Origin: Castor canadensis
Taxonomy: Eukaryota; Chordata; Mammalia; Rodentia; Castoridae
Length of the DNA stretch: 64,000 nucleotides
Reading direction: 5' to 3'
Assembly: GCF_047511655.1 (NCBI RefSeq)
Contig: NC_133405.1
Span: 92,229,046 to 92,293,045, forward strand
Shown: piece after piece, positions 22,633 to 33,400 of the stretch
How positions within the stretch are numbered: position 1 is the stretch's first letter
How the letters are laid out: each line of letters begins with the position of its first letter
Notes under the pieces: generated by a model
Databases searched by the model: none
What the model was told of the DNA's origin: nothing
The model's input: only the letters and a program-made list of their open reading frames with translations
Made by a program: the position numbers and the translations under genes

Positions 22633-23004
22633 TATCATCTTGGCAAATACTTCTTGTGTCCAGAAGAGTCATTTTCCCAGGAGTTCTTTCCCAGAATAAG
22701 CATCTTTAAGATATCCTTGCTCAGTTCTCAGAGTGTACTAATTATTTTGGGGCAGTGGGCAAAGTTCAAGGGAGAGAGCTACTCTGTGCCTTTTTCTTTT
22801 TAGTAAATGTTGCAGTTGAGTGTGAAGTTTAAAGCAAATAGTGCCTATATGCTTTTAATCAAGCCACTACTAATATAGTGTTTATCTCTGAATTCCCAGC
22901 TGCTGTTTCCTGTGCAATTTTCCTGATCTATCCTGCTTCAGTTATTACAGAATGTGGACTTGCACTGTGTGTGTTGGGAGACGATTTAAGAAAGTGAGAT
23001 TTTA

Positions 23005-23200
23005 GCTGGGCGCCAGTGGCTCACGCCTGTAATCCTAGTTACTCAGGAGGCATCAGGAGGATCACGGTTTGAAGCCAGCCTGGGCAAATAGCTCATGAGA
23101 CCCTATCTCGAAAAAAACCCTTCACAAAAAAAGGACTGGTGGAGTGACTCAAGTGGTAGAGAGCTTGTCCCTGAGTTCAAACCTGCTAAAAAAAAAAAAG
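23005..23200 (+). mobile_element. Composite B1-ID SINE
   Basis: GCTGGGCGCCAGTGGCTCAC, GGACTGGTGGAGTGACTCAA, then a shortened ID part and A-run. Confidence 0.85.
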
Positions 23201-23599
23201 GGCGAGGTTTTGCTCTACACTGAATACTATCCAGACATGGGGTCAATTTTATGATTAGGTATGTTAGTAAGTCAAATCTAGAGGGCAGACTAGATCAACA
23301 CTAAAGCTGTAAATGGTAAAAGTAAAATAAGATAAGTAGCAACCATTCATATTAGTCAAGAGAGGGGAATATTTGATGATTTTTCTGGTTTAGACAATCT
23401 TTGTGTTTTTATATTCAGCCTTGGTTATGGAGTGGTCTCAATTTTGTCTTGATCCATCTTGGTCATGGAGCAACCTTGTTTGATATTGACATTCTGTTCA
23501 GCAGGACACTGAGGCCAGCTGTGAGTGCAGCACTAGCTCCCAGAAGTCAGGGGCTGCTGTTGCTTTTCAGAATATGTATTACTAGATAACGTCAGAAAG

Positions 23600-23690
23600 G
23601 TAGTGACCCAGTGGTACAGTGTTAGTATGCATATACCTAGTATGCCTCGAGATCCATCCTCAGCATTGCAAAACCGAACAAAAATGGTAA
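23600..23690 (+). mobile_element. Diverged ID-type SINE
   Basis: GTAGTGACCCAGTGGTACAG and CGAGATCCATCCTCAGCATT with an A-rich tail. Confidence 0.5.
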
Positions 23691-23879
23691 CATAACACAC
23701 ACTTCAATTTGGTAAGAGGTCTTCATTGAGCTCTTAATGAATGTTTATCAGAGAAGTAGTAAGGTAAGACTTTTTATATGCTTACTGCTCATTTGTATCC
23801 TTTTGTGAATTGCCTTTTGGGGTTCTTGTGTGGTTTTCCATAGGGGAGCTGTCTCTTAGTAAGTTAAAAAAATAAGATT

Positions 23880-24205
23880 AGTTGATTGTGTATAATCCTA
23901 GCTACTTAGGTGGCTAGAAGGCAGTGATCAGGAGGATCATAGTTACCTTGGGCACTAAATTTGCAAGACTCCATCTCAACCAATAAGAAGCTGGGCACAG
24001 TGGTGCATGCATGTCATCCCAGCTACACGGAAGGCATAAACAGGAGGATCACTGTCCATGCTGGCCCAGGCATAAATGCAAGACCCTATTCAGAAAATAA
24101 CAAAAAGCAAAATGAGCTGATGGTGTGGCTCAAGTGCTATGTGGAGAACCTGCCTGGCAAGCACAAGGCCTTGAGTTCAAACCCCAGTACTGAAAAACGA
24201 ACAAA
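23880..24205 (+). mobile_element. Extended composite SINE
   Basis: B1-like part (TATAATCCTAGCTACTTAGG), a second B1-like unit (AGCTGGGCACAGTGGTGCAT), then an ID part (GAGCTGATGGTGTGGCTCAA) and an A-rich tail, like the trimeric variant at 17926-18235. Confidence 0.7.
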
Positions 24206-24754
24206 AAAAAAATCCTGTTACCTGTTTCAGCTGTATTTTTCCTAGACTGCTCTTGCTTTAGAATTGTTTGTGCTGTCTCCATTTTAGTAGTCAAATTATC
24301 TTAGTCTTTCCCATTATGTGTTGTCTCCTGTAATTTTTAGCATTAGCAAAATTTTCTATATTCCACACCAGTTATTTGCTTGTATTTTCATTTTGTGCCT
24401 AAAAAAATAAGCTCACATTTTCGCTCTTGAAACATCCATTTGGAATTTATTTAGTGGGAAGTGCCAGCAGACCTGAATCTGCTCTTTCCTAATTACGCCA
24501 TTTCCCAACCATGAAGTCACTCCTCAACCTATTAAGTTCCTTTGTGTACCATTTGTCCCCATGACAAGTCTGTTTCTTGAAATAACAGACTTCTCAGTGC
24601 TGTCAACAAATGGTTAAGTGCTCAATAGTTTTTAATGTTTATGATGGGTAATAACCACGCTTCTTCATCAGGACAGTGTACCTTGTAAGTATAGAGTTGA
24701 GCCACACATCCTACTTTATCAGGTCTGTTCACACCTGTTGCCAAGCATAATGAA

Positions 24755-25155
24755 AACGATTTGCACTGCTGGGAATAGAACCCAGGGCCTAGAGAATGCT
24801 ATGCAAGTACTAAGCTATATCCCCAACTCCCAGCATTTTTTTTTTTTTGGTGGGACTGGGGTTTGAACTCAGGGCTATATGCTTGCAAAGCAGGCACTCT
24901 ACTGCTTGAGCCACACCTCCAGTCCATTTTGCTCTGGTTATTTTGGAGATGCAGTTCTTCATGGGCGGGCCTCAAACTGCGATCCTCCCAATCTCAGCCT
25001 CCCAAATAGCTAGGATTACAGGTGTGAGTCACCATACCTGGCAACCCATCATAACTATTAATAGCATTTTTTGGGGGTGGGGGGTGGTACAGGGATTTGA
25101 ACTCAAAGCCTTGTGTTTGCGAGGCACCCACTTGAGTCATACCTACAAACTCTCA
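24755..25155 (-). mobile_element. Cluster of reversed SINEs
   Basis: A diverged ID unit at about 24760-24832, a composite at 24838-25045 (GGGGTTTGAACTCAGGGCTA ... CCCAAATAGCTAGGATTACA), and another ID unit at about 25060-25155. Confidence 0.75.
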
Positions 25156-25344
25156 CCCTTCTTAAAGTTGTCCATCTTCAGATGAAAAATTCTATGGCCA
25201 CCTTAATAAGGAGCTAGCCAGTGGTAATAATGCACACTGGAAGGAATGTTTAAGGGTGAAAGGCTTATTGCCTTCAAGTAGAATTAGGTCTGCTACTGAT
25301 CTAGGGGCAGAAATAAAATTGCTCTGTACATTATAAGCACTCAT

Positions 25345-25462
25345 TCTTTTAAAAGTGGTTAGGATGATGGAGGGGGTGAATTCAAGTATTGATATATTGT
25401 AAGAACTTTTGTAAATGTCACAATGTACCCCCAGTACAACAATAAAAAAAAGGGAAAAATTT
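25345..25462 (+). mobile_element. Possible retroelement 3' tail
   Basis: GATGGAGGGGGTGAATTCAA, TGTAAATGTCACAATGTACC and an AATAAAAAAAA end suggest a LINE-type 3'UTR with poly(A) signal. Family not certain. Confidence 0.4.
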
Positions 25463-25699
25463 ATAGCACTTAATATGCTTTTTGGATTTTAGGACCCTGT
25501 AAGAGAACATAAACTATGTTGTGGGGAAAAGAAATTAAAAATTCTAAAATCTCAGCCAAAAAAATGGTTTAAAAGTATTTGTTATAAAGTACCATAATAT
25601 ATAATATAAAAAAGAAAATATACCCAGTCACACCCAGCTTAAATAAAACATCACCAGTAAATCAGAAGCCTTTTGACTAATGTAAATGATCTGCCAGAG

Positions 25700-25785
25700 A
25701 TTTCGTTTTGTGGTACTGGGGATCCAACCCAAGGCCTTGCACATGTTTGGTATGTGCTCTATCACTGAGCTGCATCCCTAGCCAA
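25700..25785 (-). mobile_element. Diverged ID-type SINE
   Basis: TGTGGTACTGGGGATCCAAC, TGCTCTATCACTGAGCTGCA, TCCCTAGCC: a reversed ID copy close to the classical ID sequence. Confidence 0.7.
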
Positions 25786-25799
25786 GAACCAGCTCTTAA

Positions 25800-26600
25800 G
25801 CTTATCAAACAGTTCTGCTCTATTCCTTACATTAGAAAGTCTTTGCTGGACTTTTAGCCTCATCTCAGGCCACTGATCCTTGTTCAAGCCAGGCCCTAGC
25901 AACTGAATACCTGCTGCTTTAACCTAAACGACTGCTCCCTCAAAATTTAACTTCAAACCACCTTTAGGATTCAACCCATGGACCATGGGGAGTCTCCCTG
26001 ACCCTCCAAGGCTGTCAGGTACTTCTGTTTGCACACAGAGACAACTTTCTACATTGCATCTGTTACAGAGCTGATTAGACACTCAGTAACAAGGACAGGG
26101 GCAATTCACTGGTGTTTTTAGTCACAGGTACAGGAGTGCAAATGCTGAACAGAAAAGGAAATTGGCTGATCAGGTTAAGCTCTGATCAGGTTAAGGATAC
26201 TCCCTATTTTGGGACATAGCTATAGGGAAAAATCTTTGGAGGTTGTGCCTCGGCAAATGAGAAAAACCACACAAAGCAAGCACTACTTGGGGGGTAATTC
26301 TTTAAAAATTTTTTTTTTTTGGCTGTTGAAGGCTGGAACCATCAAAGTCTGTGGATCAGATAAAACCCAACCCAAAAGGTCTTCTGGAAAGCTAGTCAAA
26401 TTCTGTTTATTAAAATTTATTAGAAATAAGCTAAAACATTAGGCAATTAAACTTGAGACTATAAAGGCCCATCAAATAAAACCTTTGTGTAACTTGCTGT
26501 AGTTTGTCCTCTTAAGTCGAGGAAGCTTTGTCCTTGACTATAAGTCAAAGCTCCCAAGTTCAGATGGAGCCCCTCCCCAATTCCAACCAGCTTCTCCTGA
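25800..26600. other. Intergenic sequence with no recognisable feature
   Basis: I find no convincing gene, RNA gene or named repeat here. It lies directly downstream of the HUWE1 3' end. Two further AATAAA motifs on the minus strand (26406-26411, 26416-26421) could serve read-through transcripts. Confidence 0.4.
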
Positions 26601-26627
26601 CTGTGGGGAAACTGCTAAAGTGGGGTG

Positions 26628-26761
26628 GGGTGTGTGTGTGTGTGCGTGTGTGCGTGCGTGTGCACGCGCGCAGGGCAGAGATGGTTTTTTGGAGAGTTTT
26701 GTGTGTGTGTGTGTGTGTGTGTGCGCGTGCTGGCAGGGCAGAGATGGTTTTTTGGAGAGTT
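26628..26761. repeat. (TG)n microsatellite with duplicated 28-bp unit
   Basis: Two GT/GC-rich runs (26628-26670 and 26699-26730) are each followed by the same 28-bp unit (26671-26698 and 26734-26761, starting CAGGGCAGAGATGG). It lies just past the HUWE1 poly(A) signal. Confidence 0.95.
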
Positions 26762-26868
26762 CATTTGGATCTCTTCTCCAGATGTGTAGTATATGCTGAA
26801 GTTGTTTTTTTTTTTTCGCAAAATTTGAAAAAAACTCCATTGTGAAAAGTGAGTTATGAAGAGTGCTC

Positions 26869-26874
26869 TTTATT
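26869..26874 (-). terminator. HUWE1: Poly(A) signal AATAAA of HUWE1
   Basis: The plus strand reads TTTATT, which is AATAAA on the minus strand, about 500 nt past the stop. The sequence beyond it on the minus strand is moderately U-rich, as expected for a cleavage region. Cleavage would fall near 26850. Confidence 0.7.
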
Positions 26875-27273
26875 TGAAACCTCCACAACACAGACGCCAA
26901 TCTTGTCTCGCATTGAATCATTAGCTGTGCACATCAACACATTCCAAGCACAAATTAAGAAATGCAAACAGAACAAAAAAATATATATATATATAATTTT
27001 TTCCCCTATCCAAAGGTTTCAAGTCTCAATGCAGCAAATCCTTCTGAACACAGAATCTGAGGAGCACACTGTTCAAACGGTTGGGACAAACAAGTCCCTG
27101 CAAAGGCAACTTACTGCCTTTTTAACACAGGGTGGGGATCATGGACGGCATGGAAAAGGGGAGAGAGGTGAGGAGAGGGGATGAGGGGGAAGAGAATGAG
27201 CAAAAGAGGAACAGGTATGCTCTAAGGAAGACGGGGCAGTTGGGACACACACATGGTGAGTTGGTGGATTTCA

Positions 27274-27279
27274 TTTATT
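27274..27279 (-). terminator. Possible proximal poly(A) signal of HUWE1
   Basis: A second AATAAA on the minus strand lies about 100 nt after the stop codon. If used it would give a much shorter 3'UTR. Nothing in the sequence shows that it is used. Confidence 0.3.
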
Positions 27280-27374
27280 GGTTTTTGACATTTTCTTTCT
27301 GGTTCTTTTTAAATTCCCCCCCTCCCCAGGTCCAACAATGGTAGAAAAACCCCACAGAGATGGGCAGGGCCTTT

Positions 27375-27477
27375 TTAGGCTAGCCCAAAGCCTTCAGAGC
27401 ACTCCTGGATGGCCAATAGTAGCATGTGGCGGAGCTTCTCAAAGCTCTCATAGGCAGGCAGGTCCAGCTGATTAAAA
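27375..27477 (-). CDS. HUWE1: HUWE1 exon E38, last coding exon
   Basis: The third base of catalytic Cys (human 4341), then [33 protein letters not shown] and TAA at 27375-27377. The Cys accepts ubiquitin from E2 as a thioester. The ending GFGLA is typical of HECT ligases, whose C-terminal tail is needed for activity. Acceptor TTTTCCCTAG. Confidence 0.97.
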
Positions 27478-30400
27478 CTAGGGAAAACAAAAGATGAGTC
27501 CATGAGGAGAGACAACAACTGAATCCCTGTGTTCCCATGGTGTCCAACTGCCCTCCTTCCTAAGGGAGCCTAACCCTTGCTTCTGGCTGATTCCTGGTTT
27601 TGTCTCAATCTGGTCTGCCCTCTTCTAATCTGGCTCTAATACTAACACTGCATGGGAAATGTAAGTCTGGCCCCACTACTCCTTAAACACCACTACTCCT
27701 TTTTGCTTATGGGCTAAAGTACAAGCCCATCTTATCAGAAACATCACATTCTCCAAAGAACCAAACTGTGTGCTACCCAAGGTTGAGGACGGAGTCAGAT
27801 GTGTGTTCCCAACCTTGGGAAGCATCAAGTCTTCAAGCTCAATCTGAACACTGAGAAGGAGAAACAAACCCTTCCTCTTACCATGTGTGAGCTGAAGGCA
27901 GGCGATCTGTGGACCTGTCATCTCGATGGATCTGAAACTTCTGAATGCCATTCATGCCTTCAAGCGCAGCAAAGCCTTGTAGGGGCACCTTGGAAGTACC
28001 CGTGACAAACTGGAGGAACTTGGCACGGTCAGCTTGGTCAAAAGAACGCAGTGCTCTCCAGAACCACTGGATCTGTAGGAAGGGACACAAGAAGCCTGTG
28101 TTAGAAAGAGCTTATATTAGAGTGGGAAACCGGACTGGACTTGGAAGCTTAGGCAAGCCTGTTCTGTGGGATGGGCAAGAGCACCGGCTGAAAATATGCT
28201 CCAGAAGAACAAAGAGTTAGGAATAGGTACATTGCCACCCATGAACTAGCACTGCTTAGCCTAAGAGGAGCATACAGGCAGGGATGCCAGTAATGGCTCA
28301 CCTGAATAGAATTAGACTGGTACTTGTGGTACTCAGTGTTGGATTTCAGATCATCAATGTCAATGGTGGGCAGTCCTGATATGAGCAGCTCTAACTCCTG
28401 CTCAGTGAAGATGGAAATGAGGCGCTTTGGAATGATCTCATAGAAGCCTTCCAAAAAAGCTGCCAGCTGTTTACGGATGGCTCCTGGAGAGATAATTAAA
28501 AAAAAAACATTACTTCTGAACTCACACAACTGCTAAAGGTCAGAGATTCTCAATCTGGATCCTGATGCTGCTGAGGATGTTTGCCTCATCTACAACTTTG
28601 CTTCTACACCCCTGTATGAGTGGATGAAGTTACTATTTTTTGGTCAAGTGTTTTGACTCTGTCTACCCAAGTCATTTGTAGGTTTGTCATAGGAAGAAAA
28701 AAAATGCTATGAAATGAATGAAGAGGGTTCACCTTTTCCCATATTGAGCAAGAAGAGGTATACAGGACATTTCTCCTACCTGTCATTCTCATCTGGCACA
28801 CCAGGTGTACATATTCCTTTTTATTCTCCTCTGTGACCAAGATGTTGGCCCCATTGGGTTTGAGGTCACGAACTTCACAGACTCCAAACTCTTGTACCTA
28901 GAACACCCAAAATACCAATCATCTATCAGAGTGAGACTAATATAGAGACCTGGGAACACATCCTAAACTCCATGCCAAATTCCTTGGCAGGGAGATAAGG
29001 CAAGTCCATAGCAAATAATGACTGCTCATAGCTCCCTGGATAGGGAAGGCTGAAGTGCAGGAATGAAGGAAATTAGTATTTGCCCCTAAAACACATAAAG
29101 AAGATGGAGAGGGAATAAAGAGGGAATAGGCATGTGTAATACACACACAACATGACACAACACAGTCTTTATGGAAAGACAATTTAGGGGAAGGGTAACC
29201 TTAAAGTTTTTTCAACTTGTCTATTTGTACAATTTTCTATAATGAACTACCTTCAGGAATAAAGAATTGTGTACTGGAGCATTTTAAAAAGGGGAAACTA
29301 ATTGGGAAACAGCCTGGATTATTTTACCAATTTTGTTTTTCTGTTTGTGATATCTCTCACACCAAAACACCCACTACTCTAATGTGGCACAGGTTTGGGG
29401 CTTGAAGAAGTCAAAACGCTTCCTTAGAACTGCGAGAGATTATCCAGTGCCAATTCCAAGGTGATCCCCAAATGGGTCTCCTGACCTACCTCAGTGCTGA
29501 AGGTGAGATCATATCCTAGGGTGGAGACATCATTTTCCAGCAGATAAACCAGGCCCTGGTAGAAATGGTAATCTTCACTCTCCATATCTGTGTATCTAGG
29601 AAAATAATTATAGACAGGGTCATGGGTTTGTGGAGGGACAGTCACAGAGACAGGAGACAAGAAAAGGACCCAGCTCCCAGGTCTAAGGATAGTCTCATGA
29701 CTGTGCCACATCCTCACCTAACAGACTTGCCCAAGATATGTTTGTAGAAGGACCGAGTAAAGTAGCACTCCAGGAGGCGGTTGTCATATACAGCTTTGGC
29801 CACAATGCGTCCAACAAACTTGAAGTAGCTGAGGTGGTTGGGGTTGCAGTGGGAAGATGGATTAATGGTGTAGGTGACTCGATCACCAGGTGAGGTACGG
29901 AACAAGGCATACATAGGGTTAAACATCTCTCGAGAGATGATCATATACCACTCCCTCAGGAGCCCTCCAGCATCCTGTCCTTCTTCTCCTTCAAACACTA
30001 TGTACCTGCATAAGAGAGGGAAAAGAAAAAAGATCTGTGCAGAAAGCCCAGGACAGATCCATCCATTTGGGTGGTTGGCTTCATGTGAGTGAGGAAGAGG
30101 CTGCGAAGATGGATGGTGGGCCATGAGGACAGGGGAGGAATCATTATGACTTCAACAGATGTCTCGTCTCATCAGTTCCTGTGACACTTGGTATTGCAAA
30201 CTGCCAATCTCCTCTAGGTGGCTGGTAGGGAAGGAGTTACTCAAGCATACACAGTCTCCCCCCATCCAGGGTACCATTTGCTTTTAAGTGTATCCTTATA
30301 AACACCAAAAACTTTCCTGTCCGTCTGGAACTTGCTCGGTAGCACAGCCAAAGGGCTGGTCAGTAGTTGGAAGATAGTTTAGTGAGATTATCTAAGCCAG

Positions 30401-33400
30401 ATTTTTATTGGGAAGTATAGCAACTGCATAAATGTTGTAAATCTGAGGCCAGAGTAAGCCACTGCTACTGTATAGAAAAAGCCCACCAGTGCTCTAGCCA
30501 TCTTGTCTGTTCTCTTACAATCGATTCTTCATTTCTTCAGGGGATTTGCGATGCAGTTCACGGTAAGAGTCTTCGAATACATGGTCTCGGCGGACATGCA
30601 CAGCCATGTCTTCTTTGCGGAGCCCTTCGTCTAAACGCTCCAGTTCTTGGCGGAAATATCTTGGGAGGTGGGAAAGGAAGGAAAATAGGATTGGGATGGC
30701 AAAGCAAACTTTCATTTGTCTGATTAGGATGAAGACCCACAATGATACTCCATCTACCAAGCAGTTTTGATCTCTGCTCTCTACCAACTTGAGAAACACC
30801 CAGAAGTGGGGAGACATAGAGCATTCATTACCAATTTGAAGTTTTTCCTATCTTTACTGGGTAAGGGCCCACAGAGATTGTGGCATGGAATTTTTGCAAC
30901 AAGCCAAGTAGGCACATGCATGTGCGCAGGAAGGAGGAGAGGAGTAAAGATGAATCCAGGGGTGTTGTGGAGTCCTTCTGAGCTCTAAGAATGTACCCCA
31001 GACATCTGCATCACCACCATGACCCCCAAAGGATGAAACAGGACTTCAGAAATCATGTGGTTCAAAAATCACACAACTCTCATTTAGCTGAAGAATGGAG
31101 AGGAGAAAGCCAGGGAGTACTTAGTACTTAGGAACAATGACTATCAGTGGCATAGCTAAATCTCTTCCCTCTCTACCAAGCACCATTCCACATGCTGTCA
31201 CCAAGCAAGACTTCAAGTCCCAGAAGCAACTTTGGCTCCTTTCTGGGAGAGGAGATATGATGTGGGGAGTCCCACTCCACCCACCCCAATCCAAGGTACA
31301 TACTTGCGCTTGACATCAAAGTCGAGGACACGAATATAATCAACCAGGACAGCAAAAGGCCCATCAGCAAGGTGGGTGGTAGACTGCCGTAGTATCTGGT
31401 TTAACACAGTGCGATGAGTCTCTGAGGGGAGAAATGACAGTAGGATGAGCACATTATGGGTCTTGGAAGGCTGCAAGACAGCCCACAATCTAGGATTTTT
31501 CTCTGATTTGTTTTTGGGGCCCAAAATCGGCATCAAGCAAAGCCCAAAGGTGTGAACATGAATCTGAGTATTTCTTCCTGTCTGGCTTTCCATGTCCTCG
31601 GGATAAAGTCAAAATCACAAGAGTGGCACACAAGGACTTCAAGAATAAGCCCCAGATTACTGATTTCACTAGGCTTACATTGCCCCACACGCAGACATAC
31701 ACATGCACATATTCTTCACTCATTCTCACCTTGCTGAATCAGCTAAAGATAAAATGTATGAAACAACCCTGAATAAAATGAAGCCTTCTACATCTGGGGA
31801 CCTGAGAATTTCCTGTACCTGCAAAGCGAAGGAACTTCTGCGTGTCGGGGGGCAGGCTTGAGGAGATGTGCATAGATGAAGGCTCCCGGGAGAAGAATGG
31901 GTCAAGGGATGAAGGAGTGGCTGGGGTTAAGGGGGCTGGGGAGAGTGGAGGAGGTTCGTCTTTGATGTGTGCCAGTTGGCTCTCACGGGTGTCTCGGACA
32001 GGAGGCTTGCTCTCCCGCTCTGTGGCATGGACCAGAAAGAAGGCCTCGACAGCAGGCTGTAGCACTAGGGGGTAGAAAGAATAGGTAAGTGACACTTTAT
32101 TTCACAAGCTTTAACATATGAACCTCTCTGCCTTCTTAACCAAATCACAAAAATACAATGTGGGAGAAGAAATGAAAGCCTGCAGAGAAATAAAAGAAGC
32201 CATCACTTCCTCAAAGTCAAAGAAAAGTAGGATAGGTAACCAGTTACACAGATGCTAACATATACCAGCTACTAAGAGAAAAGGAAAATCTTTTTATGAT
32301 ACTGAGGCCAGAGGAAAAATGATTCTTTGAATTTTTATTACAAATACTCACCTAGCACCGCATGCTGGTCATGGGATTCCTCCAGTTCCTTTAAACATTC
32401 CCCCAGCATATCCCACAGCTCATCCAGGCTCAGCTGCTCACTAAGCAGGGGTAACTCAGGTGGCCTCTCCTCTTTCTCCTTCTCCCCCTGTGCTGTTCCA
32501 TCTGAGGCTACTGGGCACACAGCAGACAGAGTCAGAAAGCCTTGAAGGTGTCTCCCCAACTTAAAAAGTTTCTGTTTCCCCTCCCCGAGACCAAGTGCAT
32601 AGGTCATTAGACAGATCAAGTAGCCAGGCTCACTAGCCACTGACTATTACTTACTGAACAACATCTATAAGTAAGGTCTAGAGCTATACTGGGTGGCATT
32701 TAATGAAATAACAAATTTGGCTCTTCAGTTGTACTAGCCACATTTTAAGTGTTCAACAGCCACATGTAGCTAGCGGTCACCTAGTCTATTCTAGTCATTT
32801 CTTCATTAACTTTAAGAACACCTGTGGGTTAAGTCAGCTAAGTGCAATGCAACAATGGTGGAACTTTGTATGGTTGCTTTCCTGTTCAAGGTATGTTTTA
32901 GGACATTATCCTCATTAAATTCTGATAGGCTGCTTTCTCCCTATTTTCTTTTTCAAAGACCAGGACCAGGACATAAAACTAGCTCTTTTTAAGTCTCATG
33001 CCTTTTGAGTTAATCATCTTGTCCTGGCACAGTTTAAAACCCTAAGAAGCCAAACCTCTCAGGTAGGTCCCCATGGCTGGTACTCTTCCTGGTACCCTTT
33101 GGGGGCTTATTCTAAACTGCTCAGTAGCCAAGCAACATGACCAACTGCATCTTCTGGGTGGGAGATAAGTAACTGCTTCCTCATCAGCCCCTTCCCCCCT
33201 GCCTTGCTATGCCCACCCCCACCAGACCCCTGCCTTGTTTAGGCTTCTTCCTGACCTTTGCTTTTTATCCTCTACCCAAATCCTGACTATTCTTCAAGGC
33301 TCTGACAGCCCTAGGTTTGAATCCTGGCTCTGGCACTTGCAGATCATGTGACCTTGGGTAAAAGAAGATGGATAGAGAACATGGGAATATCTAGCTCCCA

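Larger units (their letters stand above)
26850..27374 (-). other. HUWE1: HUWE1 3' untranslated region
   Basis: This lies between the HUWE1 stop codon and a predicted cleavage point about 20 nt past the AATAAA at 26869-26874. It has no long open frame and holds a short AT-dinucleotide run near 26980-26994. The 3' end is inferred from the poly(A) signal. A second AATAAA at 27274-27279 could give a 3'UTR of only about 100 nt. Confidence 0.7.

Noticed and set aside
1-26850. A hidden novel gene system in the intergenic part
   Set aside because: I looked on both strands for open frames with domains, conserved hairpins and promoters. I found only transposon remnants, microsatellites and unremarkable sequence.
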